From Bacillus velezensis (GTDB lineage: Bacteria; Bacillota; Bacilli; Bacillales; Bacillaceae): a DNA stretch of 64,000 bases. The notes below the pieces were generated by a model that saw nothing but the letters and a program-made list of their open reading frames with translations, was not told the origin of the DNA and ran no database searches. Position numbers and translations under genes: made by a program. The DNA lies in the NCBI RefSeq assembly GCF_001461825.1, contig NZ_LLZC01000019.1, forward strand, positions 310,001 to 374,000, given 5' to 3'. Shown here piece by piece: positions 37,701 to 47,020 of this stretch. How positions within the stretch are numbered: the first letter of the stretch is position 1; each line of letters starts with the position of its first letter.

Positions 37701-40700
37701 GACGGCAATAATTCCGTACCATATTGTTGATTGATTTCATTTCCGAGTCTGGTAAACGTAATAGAATCAAATCCGTACTCGCCGAATGAAGTCTCTTCTT
37801 CTATTTCCTTTCTGTCAATCTTCAAAATACTTGACATCATCTTTGCGATGCCCTCAATCAGATTTTCTCTCCGGTCTTTCGCCGCAGATTCATCTGAAGA
37901 AAAAGAACCGCAGAGATGAAGCTTCTCGGAATACTCACTCTTTAAAAACTCAAGAAGTTCATTAAAATCAGTAAGACCGAAAAAATCTGACGGCATCATT
38001 GATATTCCTAATGACTCGTTTAATTCGCTGCCCAGCATTGTAAACATAATTGAATCAAATCCGTATTCACTTATCGGCAGTTCAAAATCAAATTCCCGTT
38101 CTTCAATTTTTAATACGCCGGTGATGATGCGCGTCAAAGTGCTTTTTAAAGATTCAGTTATTGACAGCTCTTTCGGTTCGTGATTTTCGTCGGCGATTGC
38201 CGGATCACTTTTTCCGCTGTCAATCGTTATCATTCGTTCCAGCTTTAATTCATTACCGCTAAATACCATTATTTGATGTTCACACCCTGTCATTGCTTGA
38301 TCAAATGCTGCAAGGCCTTCCCGTTTTCCCAGAGGCAGCATTCCGAAACGGTCATAAAGGAACTTCTCTGAATGAATATCAATTTGCATACCGCCTTCTT
38401 TCCATAAAGGCCAATTAATCGAGACTGTTTTTCCAGGTTTATTTTCCGCCGCTCTCATTTCCGCAAAATAATCCATAAACCGGTTTGCATAAGCATAATC
38501 GGTTTGTCCCGCGTTCCCGATTATTGCGCTGATAGATGAAAACATTACAAAAAAGTCCAGAGGTTCTCTGTCTGTATACCGGTCAAGCCATATCGTTCCG
38601 TAAACCTTGCTGGCCACGACTGAATCGAGATCCTCTTCACGCTTATTGATGAGTAATGAATCTTTTATCACACCGGCACTGTGAATAATTCCTTTAACAG
38701 GACCTAATTTGTTTTTGACGAGGTTTATCAGGTTATTGACATTTTCCTTATCAGAAATATCGGTTCTTACATAAAAAACCTCTGATCCGTTTTTTTCGAG
38801 CTCTTTTACATTGCTTACGGCTTCCTCAGAAAGCTCTGACCTGCCGATAAGGACAAGTTTTATTCTCCCTTTTCGCACAAGATGTCTGGCGAAAATCAGT
38901 CCCAGACCGCCCGTTCCTCCTGTAATGAGGTAAACTCCCCCTTCTTTTACTTCCATCTTTTTGGGGGGCTCGGCACTTTCAATTTCTGCAGAGTGCTTGA
39001 CCTGCCTGATTCCATCTCTGTATCTGATTTCTGAAGTACCATCGCTGATGATTGTTTCTTTCACAAGGTTTTTTAATTCAGGCAGACCGGTGTTCAGCTG
39101 TAACTGAATTTCACCGCTTTGTATTTCAATATTTTTACCGGACAACATTGGATGTTCCAAATGAAGTGACCTAAAAAAGCCGCTGATTGCCATTTGATAA
39201 GGTAAGATTTGATTTTCCCTTGTGAAAAATACATGTGATATCAGGATTTTATGTCTTGGGATTGTTGCTAGCAGAGCTTTCGTTACATTGAAAACCGGCA
39301 AAACAGCCTCTTCCAGCTTTTCATGAATGTTCTGCTCAATTCCCGTTTCAGGGCTCATCCCGATTAAAATGACGCGGTCAATTGTCACTTGTCTTTCTTT
39401 AAGAATCGCCAGCAATTTCTGATAGCCGTCAAGTTTGACGCTGTTCAATTCAAAGGAATCAGCTCTTTTTTCTTGAAAACTGCCGCCATGGCGGACAAAG
39501 ATCATGTTCAAGCCGATATCTTTATATGCCTGGCGGATCAGCGGTTCTGATATATCCCGACGGAGTGAAATCACAAGGCAGCTGTTTAAACCGCTGGCTT
39601 CAGGCTGATGAAGCAGAGGGGCCCGCTTCCACATATCAGTGTAATACTTAACTGAATGCCGCTCATCCTGAGTCTGCGGTGCAGCCCTTAACGCCTTTAA
39701 CGCTAAGTTTTTTATTTTAAGACTTACAGATCCGTTTTCATCCATAAATAATATATGAAACCTTTTGACATCATCATGTTGTCTTTCATCGGCAGCTGTA
39801 ATGTAAGCATAGCCGTTTGCCGAAGGTGTATGAAGAATCTCCAGCTCACCTAATTCAAAAGGCAAATATGCGGTGTGATCTCCTTCTTGACCGGACGTAA
39901 ACCCGGTTGTGGATTGAAAAATGCCATCCAATAAACACGGTTCCAGCAGCGTGCCGGATTTTTTATGAATGCTCTCAGGAAGTGATATTCGTGCAAGAAC
40001 AGCATTTTCATGGATAAACAGCTGTTTTATTACCTGAAAACTGGCTCCATAGTCCAAACCGCTCTGCCGGAAATCCCTGTAACACTCAGCGCCGCTGATT
40101 AATCTTTTCTGTCCGGTTAACCAGCTGTCCAATTGAAAACGCTCTGTATGAGAGGCATCTTTATCTCCGCATGTGATAATGTTTCCTTGGCAGTGAACTG
40201 CCGCTTCAGGTTGCATATCGGTTTTCACCACAAATCTGCCGTCTTTTTGATTCGGCAGCAGATCTATCATTATCGTCTTTTCTTTTTCAACGGTTATTGG
40301 AACCGCCCATACAACCTGACTCAGTTTTATGACTGATTTTCCGTACAGCCTCTCTCCCGCTTCTCTGGCCGCTTCGATGATTGCCGCTCCTGGCAGAACC
40401 ATATTCCCATGCACAACATGATCTTTTACATAATATTCAGAATCTGAAAGCGTTTTATAAAATCGGCACTCACCTGCAGAAAAATCAAATAAAGGAGCTT
40501 TATCAGCTGTTGATTTTGATTGCGCCTTATTTGACACCCACAGTCTGTTTTTTAAGAAAGGGTAAGTCGGCAGGGTAAGTTTCGCCGGTTTTCTGCCAGT
40601 GCGGAAATCTTCCCAGCTTAAATTGCCTCCTGATACCCAGAATTCAGCCATTTCGGCTAATGTGGTTCTGCCGGATTTGAGCGGAAGTTCCGATTGCTGC

Positions 40701-43700
40701 TGTCTGCGTTTATGATTCAGTTTTTTCCCTCTAAATATTTCGTGATCGTCAATTCCATTATAAAAGTGATTTAATTTCAACATCAGATCATCGATATTAT
40801 TTGAAATGACAGCAAGCCTTTCCGGCATGGCTTCACGCCCTTCAAGAAGGGTATACGCAATATCAGAAAGGTGAAGCGGCTTGTTTGTTCCCGCTTGCTG
40901 CAAAAACTCGCCCTGTTGTTGACGGGCCTTTTGAAGATATTCCACCAGCTGTTTTGCCGATTCCCGTAAACTCAGTGAATGCTTGGCTGAGAGTACGATA
41001 AGTTCCTCACTTTCCTCACAATCCGTATAACAGTCAGCAGCAGACTCATACTCTTCCACAAGAATATGAGCATTCGCCCCGCCCGCTCCGAAAGAACTTA
41101 ATCCCGCACGCCGCGGATATTTGCTGTCAGAATGTTTTTCATTCGCGGGTTTTATCCAGTCGGCGGTTTCCTGCTGAAGGCAAAAAGGTGTCTCTTCCAG
41201 ATAAAGATCCGGATGCACCCGTTCAGCATGCAGTGTTGCGGCTATTTTTTTATACTTCATTTGTAAGATAATCTTTGTCAGGCCGGCAATACCCGCAGCC
41301 GCTTCGAGATGACCGATGTTAGATTTAATCGATCCGAGAGAGCAATATGAAACATCTTCGGTATAAGCTCTAAACGCCTTGGTCAGGCCTCGGACTTCAA
41401 TCGGGTCACCCAGCGGCGTTCCCGTGCCGTGGGCTTCAATAAAGCTGACACTTCTGGCGCTCCAACCGGCCGCTTTAAGAGCTCCTTGGATTAAATCCGC
41501 CTGTGCGGCAGGATTAGGCACCGTATAGCCATTCGTCTTTCCCCCATGATTAATTGCCGTTCCTTTAATGACGGCGTACACAGTATCATTATCACGTATG
41601 GCATCTTTAAGCGGTTTAAGAATAACGGCCCCGACACCTTCCCCGGGTACGAAACCGTCGCCGCCTTCTCCAAAACTTCTGCATTTTCCCGATTTTGAAA
41701 GCATTCCCATCTGACATCGGTATAAATAGTCAGAAGGATGAAGATACAAATTTACTCCTCCCGCAACCGCAACCGAGCACTCACCTTTTTTTAAACTTTG
41801 GCAAGCCATGTGAATTGCCGTTAAGGATGAAGAGCAAGCCGTATCTACAGGGACACTGGGACCTGTAAAGTCAAATGTGTAAGACACTCTGTTCGCGAGA
41901 GACCATGGGAACGAATTTGGAAGTACATCGTTTTTGTCCGTCGGTATTCTTTCGCCGAGCAGCTTGTAAGAATTGGTTGTCACTCCCGCAAATACACCGA
42001 CATGTTTTTCGGTCTGCTTTCTCAACCCTTCAATGGTATATCCCGAATCTTCAAATGCTTTCCATACGGTTTCGAGAAATATTCGTTCCTGAGGATCCAT
42101 CGCTTCTGCTTCTCTTGGAGATATTTGAAAAAACAAAGAATCAAATGATTCAGCATTCTTTAAAAATCCGCCCCATTTGCAATAAATTTTCCCCTCATGC
42201 GCTTTAGCGGGGTCTGGATCATAGTAGGTCTCATAATTCCATCGTTCTTTCGGAATTTCTGTGATTGCGGTTCTCTCTTTTGATAGAAGCTCCCACAATT
42301 CTTCGATATTTTCAGCCCCGGGATAACGGCCGCTGATACCGATTACCGCTATCCCGTCAAGATGTTCTTTTTCCTCCGCCGCAGGTGCAGTGATGTTTTG
42401 TTCCGGCCTGGCGGGGGTAATGCTCTGAATCTGTTTTCCTTTTTCCTCCCGTGAAAATAAACGCCCCAGCCGATCCGGATATTCCTTTACAAGATGATCT
42501 GCTAAATCTCTGATTGTATGAAATTCAAATAAAAGCGTTTTCGAAATTGCTCCCAGTGACTGCTCCAGCTTTGTGTTGCATTGATGAATCATAACCGAAT
42601 CCATTCCATATTCAGCCAGATGCACATCTTGATCGATCTCTTCCCGTTCTGCACCGACCTCAGAGGAGATGATATTGGTTAAAAACAAAACTGTCTGATC
42701 CAAAATATCGCCTTGAGCCAAAGGAATGGCACTGCCTGTCTCTGTTTCGTCCGTCAAAAATCTCTGCCGCATAAATTGTTCAAAGCGCTCATGATCACCG
42801 CAGACTGCAATATTATGCAGCTGACCCGAAGTTACAATCCGCGAAAACCATTGCGTTCCGTTTTCAGCAGGAAGTTCTTCGAGCCCGGAACCATGAAAAA
42901 GAGACGTCCGCCCTTGACCTGACAGGTTCGCCCCCATTCCGATGTCTTTCCATAAAGGCCAATTGATTGTCAGCGTGCGGCCGCTGCGCAGAGAATTTTG
43001 CCGTTTCCATTCCCGATATTCTGCAAAATGATCTAAAAAGCCGTTTGCATATGCATAATCACACTGGCCTTCGTTCCCTGCAATAGAGACGACTGAAGAA
43101 AAAACGGCGAAAAAATCCAATTCCAGCGACTTCGTTGCATGATCAAGATTCAATGCACCATGAACTTTTGGAGCAATCACCTCTGAAAGTTCCTGCTTTG
43201 TTTTTTGAAAAAGCAGCGAGTCTCTGATAACTCCTGCGCAATGAATGACGCCATGAAGACCTGCATGCTGATCGGTAATACCGTCAATCATTTTTTTTAC
43301 CGCTTCTTTATCGGATATATTCGCCTGTATATAATAAACCTTGGCTTTAAAGCTGTTCAGATATTCTAAATGTTTCTGCTTATCTCCGGTTAAAGCAGAT
43401 CGCCCCGATAGAATAATGGTGGATCTTTCAGTTTTCGCGCAATATTCAGCGACTTTACTGCCAATCCCCCCAAATCCCCCTGTAATTAAATATACTTTAT
43501 CTTTTTCAGGGTATTGAATGGTCTTTGTGTATGTTTCTCTCTGCTTCTCTAACATCCGTGCATATCTTACGCAGCCTCTGTAAGTGATATGAATATGCCG
43601 ATCAGGCGCTGTGTTTATTTCTTTATAAAGAATGGCAGCCTTCTCTGAAAATGAAACGGCTGCAGAATCATGTTCAAAGCAAACCGTCTTACAATGCAGC

Positions 43701-46700
43701 TGCGGATATTCTTGTTTTACCGATTTAAAAAAACCGTTCACACCTTCAAAATACGGCAATTTTTCTTTTTGATCTGCGCTGAATGTATAAATGAACGTTA
43801 CTTTGTTTATAAGGTTCTCGCTGATTAAAGCCTTAGTCAGATAAAACACGGAATAAATTCCTGATTCGAGTGTTTCTTCCAGTTCAGGCTGTTTTTCAGA
43901 CCACGTATGCAAAATTGCATCAGGCGCTGCGCCTTTTTCTTTTAACAGACGAATGACACTTTGATAATCATCGGGACGCTGCCTGTTGATCGTGAAAACA
44001 CTATCGCTTATCTGCTCTAAACGGTCACCGGGCATAATAAGATATGCGGACGTATTCTCTCTTTTTTTCATCTCTTCAAAATAGTCTTTATTCTCGGAGA
44101 ACAGCAAAATAGTACAGGCTTGTCCGCTGTCCGCTTCATTCTCAAGTGCGGTTTCTTTCCATATCGGCGTATAAAGTGCCTGATTCTTCTTTGCTGAAAA
44201 AGCCGCGTCTGATTTTACCTGCTGAGGGTTTAAAGAAAATTGACAGCGCTCAAACGGATAAGGCGGAAGCGGGGCTTTTCTTTTATGATAGTCACCTAGT
44301 TTCGCCCATTCAATCTCTTCTCCTGAAAGCCACATTTGCATAAATGAATGATAAAGAGCCTCATCAGCTGCTTTGTCCGCTTCAAAAGCAGCCGCTTTGT
44401 TTAGTTTTGCTGATGGAGGGAGCGATCCGAATTGAAAAACTGAAAACTCAGAAATATCCACATCCGGCTCCGTTCCCTTTTCTTCCGTGTGAAGCGGCAT
44501 ATGATCAGCTATCTCCTGAGACACGGCATCCATTTGATTGTATTCTGTCATCAACGGAAAACGATCCTTATCATAAAAATCTGCCGGCTGCTCATTCATA
44601 CAAGCAACAGCCTGTTTAATTCCGTCTTGCTTTTTCAATAACATGCTCAGAAAAAGTTCTTTAGACAAAATTCCTTCGTCCAGTAAATTTAATATTTCCA
44701 GAACATAATCATTATTAAAGAATCCATCATAATCTGTTAAATCCCATCTCTTATACAGTCTCCTCATAGAGGCAAGGATAGCCATGATCGCCGCTTCCTC
44801 ATCAGCCGGCAATGCGTTTCTTTTATCCGCCGTGCGATTCACAATATAAGATAAAATCTCGATTTCCTGAGTCTTTCCCGCTTTATCCCACTCTTCTAAA
44901 AACCCTTTAAACGTATATTGGTGCTCAAGAAGCAGCCGTGTTTTCCCGTACAGGCGGTCTGCAAAATCAGCCGGGAAGCTCAGACCGTTCAGCAGCATCC
45001 TTACATATTCTTCATTTAATCGAACCGGCGGGTACGTTTTTGAAGTGTACGGATTGACAAATGGAATGGACGGCGGCTCACAGGATAAGTGCGAAGGTTT
45101 TTCAGCGCCTGTGATGACAGAAATGGCCTTTTCAATTTTGATGATACCCGCTGCTGCAAGAGCGACGTAATATCCGTCTCCGGCGCCTGTAATGAGGCTT
45201 GGCTTAAAACCGGATGCCAGGATACTTTTTATGATTTCCGTATTGATAACTAAAGAATACAAGCGGATTTTCTCAGGCGTCCATTTTCTTTTAAATGAAC
45301 TGTGCAATGTCGGTATACCCTTCAGCACCGGCCTTACGTTCTTTTCTAAATCAGGGAACACCCGTTTCAAAACGGCAAATTGTTTATAACTTTCCCATTT
45401 GAAGTCACCGATGGCAAGCGCCCATTCAGAATCTTGTTTCCTCCGAAAACTCAATCCCTCTTTAAGCTGATTTTTAAATTCCTCCTTGCTGCCTGCCAAT
45501 AAACCAGCCCTGTAATCAAACGATGTCCTCCCTGTTAAAAGGGTGCTGCTGATCACTTCATTTGATATTTTGCAAAATTCCTCTGAATCGTCAGCAAAGG
45601 TTCTCCAATGATGTATCATTTGTTTCATGCTTTCTTCACTTTTAGCGGAAAAAAGGAAGGGTACCCTTCCTTTTCTGTCAGATTCGTCTTTTGTATGTAT
45701 AAATTCTTCGATGATGACGTGAGAGTTGACACCCCCAAAACCGAAGGAGCTGATTCCCGCCCTGAGCGGAGCCCCGTCTGCCGCCTTCCAATCACTTGAA
45801 TCAAGTGCCGGCCTAAACGGTGTTTTTTCAAACTGTATAATTGGATTTACCGTATGTACATTCAGGCTTTTCGGCACCCTCCGGTGTTTCATCATCATTA
45901 GAACTTTTATCAATCCGGCCATTCCCGCCGCTGCTTCTGTATGACCGATATTTGTTTTCACACTTCCGATCCTGCAATATTGAGTATCCTCAGTATATTG
46001 CCGATACGCTTTTGTCAATGCTTCTATTTCTATCGGATCGCCCAGAGATGTACCTGTGCCGTGTGCTTCTACATAAGAAACCGTCGCAGCATCGACAGCA
46101 GCGTTGTGTAAAGCTTCTGAGATGACCCGGCTCTGCGCTTCTGCTCTGGGAGCGGTTATGGAACGGGATTTACCGCCATGATTAACAGCTGTCCCTTTTA
46201 TGATCCCGTATATATGGTGACCGGCTTTTACTGCATCACCAAGGCGCTGCAGCAATACAACGCCTGCCCCTTCTCCGGGAACGTACCCGTTCGCCGCTGC
46301 GTCAAAGGTTTTACATTTGCCGTCAGGACTCAGCATTCTGGCTTTGGAAAAAGAAATATATTTTCCGGGTTGGAAATTCAAGTTTACTCCCGATGCGATT
46401 GCATAATCGCTTTCTTTTGTCCGCAATGACTTAACCGCTTCATGTAAAGCAACAAGCGACGATGCACAAGCGGCATTTACAGACATGCTTTTTCCGGTCA
46501 AACCGAATGTGTATGAAAGCCGGTTGGAAAGCATAGCTTCGAAACTTCCTAAACAGGCGTAACTGTCGATTTCCGATTCAGTATGACCTGTCTGCCGGTA
46601 GTCAGAATTCATAATACCCGCAAAAACAGAAGTGGTTTTACGCTGGAGATCCTGCAAAGAAATCCCGGAATCTTCGATGCACCGCCAAGTTTCTTCTAAA

Positions 46701-46999
46701 AGGATTCTTTGCTCAGGGTCCATGTTTTTCGCTTCCCGGGGAGAGATATTAAAAAACTTATGGTCGAAATGGTCAGCTTTATGAATAAAACCTCCCCACT
46801 TGCTGATTGTTTTGTTCGGTATACTGATATCGGCTGAATAATAAAGATCGGGATCCCACCGTTCAATCGGCACTTCCCGGATGGAATCTTTGCCGCTATT
46901 TATGTTTTCCCAGAATTCATGATAATGATCTGCATCGGGGAATCTGCAAGCAACCCCGATTATCGCGATATCCGCACTCTGTTTATTCAAATGAACCAT
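34742..46999 (-). CDS. mlnB: MlnB, trans-AT polyketide synthase: KS1-[AT-like]-KR-ACP-KS2-DH-KR-ACP-ACP-KS3-DH
   Basis: 4085 residues, the largest protein here. KS1 (about 8-435) has Cys178 in the unusual context NAACASS, with HGTGT and NIGH. A region near 550-710 resembles an acyltransferase but has GAGDGY where GHSLGE belongs. Then KR (GGFGGIG near 1176) and ACP (GMDSVM near 1465). KS2 (Cys near 1722) is followed by an intact DH (His near 2194 in HVVHGNMVLP; LLDGIFQ), KR (GGTGGLG near 2693) and tandem ACPs (GFDSIM near 2981, GFDSIT near 3079). KS3 (Cys near 3336) is followed by an intact DH (HLVSGDYVLP near 3808; LIDGGFQ) and a docking hairpin. KS1-KR-ACP fits formation of the C23 oxygen from an acetyl starter; KS2 with DH, KR and an ER in trans fits saturated C21; KS3-DH is finished by MlnC. 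The ATG is 3 nt from GGAGG. Confidence 0.93.
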   Translation of the reverse strand: MVHLNKQSADIAIIGVACRFPDADHYHEFWENINSGKDSIREVPIERWDPDLYYSADISIPNKTISKWGGFIHKADHFDHKFFNISPREAKNMDPEQRILLEETWRCIEDSGISLQDLQRKTTSVFAGIMNSDYRQTGHTESEIDSYACLGSFEAMLSNRLSYTFGLTGKSMSVNAACASSLVALHEAVKSLRTKESDYAIASGVNLNFQPGKYISFSKARMLSPDGKCKTFDAAANGYVPGEGAGVVLLQRLGDAVKAGHHIYGIIKGTAVNHGGKSRSITAPRAEAQSRVISEALHNAAVDAATVSYVEAHGTGTSLGDPIEIEALTKAYRQYTEDTQYCRIGSVKTNIGHTEAAAGMAGLIKVLMMMKHRRVPKSLNVHTVNPIIQFEKTPFRPALDSSDWKAADGAPLRAGISSFGFGGVNSHVIIEEFIHTKDESDRKGRVPFLFSAKSEESMKQMIHHWRTFADDSEEFCKISNEVISSTLLTGRTSFDYRAGLLAGSKEEFKNQLKEGLSFRRKQDSEWALAIGDFKWESYKQFAVLKRVFPDLEKNVRPVLKGIPTLHSSFKRKWTPEKIRLYSLVINTEIIKSILASGFKPSLITGAGDGYYVALAAAGIIKIEKAISVITGAEKPSHLSCEPPSIPFVNPYTSKTYPPVRLNEEYVRMLLNGLSFPADFADRLYGKTRLLLEHQYTFKGFLEEWDKAGKTQEIEILSYIVNRTADKRNALPADEEAAIMAILASMRRLYKRWDLTDYDGFFNNDYVLEILNLLDEGILSKELFLSMLLKKQDGIKQAVACMNEQPADFYDKDRFPLMTEYNQMDAVSQEIADHMPLHTEEKGTEPDVDISEFSVFQFGSLPPSAKLNKAAAFEADKAADEALYHSFMQMWLSGEEIEWAKLGDYHKRKAPLPPYPFERCQFSLNPQQVKSDAAFSAKKNQALYTPIWKETALENEADSGQACTILLFSENKDYFEEMKKRENTSAYLIMPGDRLEQISDSVFTINRQRPDDYQSVIRLLKEKGAAPDAILHTWSEKQPELEETLESGIYSVFYLTKALISENLINKVTFIYTFSADQKEKLPYFEGVNGFFKSVKQEYPQLHCKTVCFEHDSAAVSFSEKAAILYKEINTAPDRHIHITYRGCVRYARMLEKQRETYTKTIQYPEKDKVYLITGGFGGIGSKVAEYCAKTERSTIILSGRSALTGDKQKHLEYLNSFKAKVYYIQANISDKEAVKKMIDGITDQHAGLHGVIHCAGVIRDSLLFQKTKQELSEVIAPKVHGALNLDHATKSLELDFFAVFSSVVSIAGNEGQCDYAYANGFLDHFAEYREWKRQNSLRSGRTLTINWPLWKDIGMGANLSGQGRTSLFHGSGLEELPAENGTQWFSRIVTSGQLHNIAVCGDHERFEQFMRQRFLTDETETGSAIPLAQGDILDQTVLFLTNIISSEVGAEREEIDQDVHLAEYGMDSVMIHQCNTKLEQSLGAISKTLLFEFHTIRDLADHLVKEYPDRLGRLFSREEKGKQIQSITPARPEQNITAPAAEEKEHLDGIAVIGISGRYPGAENIEELWELLSKERTAITEIPKERWNYETYYDPDPAKAHEGKIYCKWGGFLKNAESFDSLFFQISPREAEAMDPQERIFLETVWKAFEDSGYTIEGLRKQTEKHVGVFAGVTTNSYKLLGERIPTDKNDVLPNSFPWSLANRVSYTFDFTGPSVPVDTACSSSLTAIHMACQSLKKGECSVAVAGGVNLYLHPSDYLYRCQMGMLSKSGKCRSFGEGGDGFVPGEGVGAVILKPLKDAIRDNDTVYAVIKGTAINHGGKTNGYTVPNPAAQADLIQGALKAAGWSARSVSFIEAHGTGTPLGDPIEVRGLTKAFRAYTEDVSYCSLGSIKSNIGHLEAAAGIAGLTKIILQMKYKKIAATLHAERVHPDLYLEETPFCLQQETADWIKPANEKHSDSKYPRRAGLSSFGAGGANAHILVEEYESAADCYTDCEESEELIVLSAKHSLSLRESAKQLVEYLQKARQQQGEFLQQAGTNKPLHLSDIAYTLLEGREAMPERLAVISNNIDDLMLKLNHFYNGIDDHEIFRGKKLNHKRRQQQSELPLKSGRTTLAEMAEFWVSGGNLSWEDFRTGRKPAKLTLPTYPFLKNRLWVSNKAQSKSTADKAPLFDFSAGECRFYKTLSDSEYYVKDHVVHGNMVLPGAAIIEAAREAGERLYGKSVIKLSQVVWAVPITVEKEKTIMIDLLPNQKDGRFVVKTDMQPEAAVHCQGNIITCGDKDASHTERFQLDSWLTGQKRLISGAECYRDFRQSGLDYGASFQVIKQLFIHENAVLARISLPESIHKKSGTLLEPCLLDGIFQSTTGFTSGQEGDHTAYLPFELGELEILHTPSANGYAYITAADERQHDDVKRFHILFMDENGSVSLKIKNLALKALRAAPQTQDERHSVKYYTDMWKRAPLLHQPEASGLNSCLVISLRRDISEPLIRQAYKDIGLNMIFVRHGGSFQEKRADSFELNSVKLDGYQKLLAILKERQVTIDRVILIGMSPETGIEQNIHEKLEEAVLPVFNVTKALLATIPRHKILISHVFFTRENQILPYQMAISGFFRSLHLEHPMLSGKNIEIQSGEIQLQLNTGLPELKNLVKETIISDGTSEIRYRDGIRQVKHSAEIESAEPPKKMEVKEGGVYLITGGTGGLGLIFARHLVRKGRIKLVLIGRSELSEEAVSNVKELEKNGSEVFYVRTDISDKENVNNLINLVKNKLGPVKGIIHSAGVIKDSLLINKREEDLDSVVASKVYGTIWLDRYTDREPLDFFVMFSSISAIIGNAGQTDYAYANRFMDYFAEMRAAENKPGKTVSINWPLWKEGGMQIDIHSEKFLYDRFGMLPLGKREGLAAFDQAMTGCEHQIMVFSGNELKLERMITIDSGKSDPAIADENHEPKELSITESLKSTLTRIITGVLKIEEREFDFELPISEYGFDSIMFTMLGSELNESLGISMMPSDFFGLTDFNELLEFLKSEYSEKLHLCGSFSSDESAAKDRRENLIEGIAKMMSSILKIDRKEIEEETSFGEYGFDSITFTRLGNEINQQYGTELLPSIFFECNSLAEMTDYVIEEYGEILFAETESFSAADEKTLYSTPPPESYEHSPEPENKTRQEERHMNEPVAIVGISGRFPQTDTLEDFWEGIEKGRDMITDIPEDRWNWKEFDGDPIRDVNRTKIKKGGFIKGADSFDPLFFGISPAEAELMDPQQRIFMETVWKTIEDAGYKPSDLAGTKTAVFAGVATTDYAERLNENGVSVQAQTATGLNHCILANRISYQLNLTGPSEPIDTACSSSLVALHRAAEGIQRGDFEMAIAGGVHIMTSPTLFIAFDKAGMLSKDGKCKTFDKSADGYVRSEGAAAVLLKPLSKAQADGDHIYGLIKGSAVNHGGRANSLTAPNPNAQADLLTEAWRKAGVSPATAGYIEAHGTGTSLGDPIEVNSIIKAFKTLYQEWDIPFAKQKCCGIGSVKTNIGHLETAAGIAGVLKVLLAFKYRKLPGLAHFSELNPYIKLENTPFYITETAQKWNSIKDEENNDLPRRAGVSSFGFGGVNAHIVLEEYREPQKEVPENNGNTHIFVLSAKTKDQLLEYIRLMVQYLDRVIAGDMTVNASDMEFTLQNGREAMNERIAVCAASLTELRDKYVSFLDDSKVQKGVFISENTEERTAVSEYMIQEALQSGKEELLAQWWANGAEFEWKTIGNKKLNRVPMPTYPFAKESYWFTPKKNKSEVNSKSLHPLISENVSTLKKQAFKTVISGTEFFVTDHLVSGDYVLPGAASLEMALVCAEISGESKVYKIKDVMWNRPILYKGKTLHIYTDLEMKQDKLNVMICKEGPDGVQQICTQSETVFGDINSNPEYVDIDQFIRSSEPVISREECYHRFSRMGLTYHSSFQTLKAVYRSDMELMAELELPAHLANGFSHFTLHPSLIDGGFQAAAFLLRDNEKEGLFVPYSLRELHIKRALTARCHVSVKETGFYTYNIDFINESGEIAVSMKDFSVRKVTGGELTAGRKNEDQEILFLLERLKNGELSADQVYQLLEGK

Positions 47000-47020
47000 T
47001 GGCCTCCACCCGCCCCTTCT

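Noticed and set aside
5000-42000. Repeated DNA segments of a few hundred bases along the mln operon
   Set aside because: They are the conserved ketosynthase and ketoreductase cores of a multimodular PKS, not insertion sequences or CRISPR repeats.
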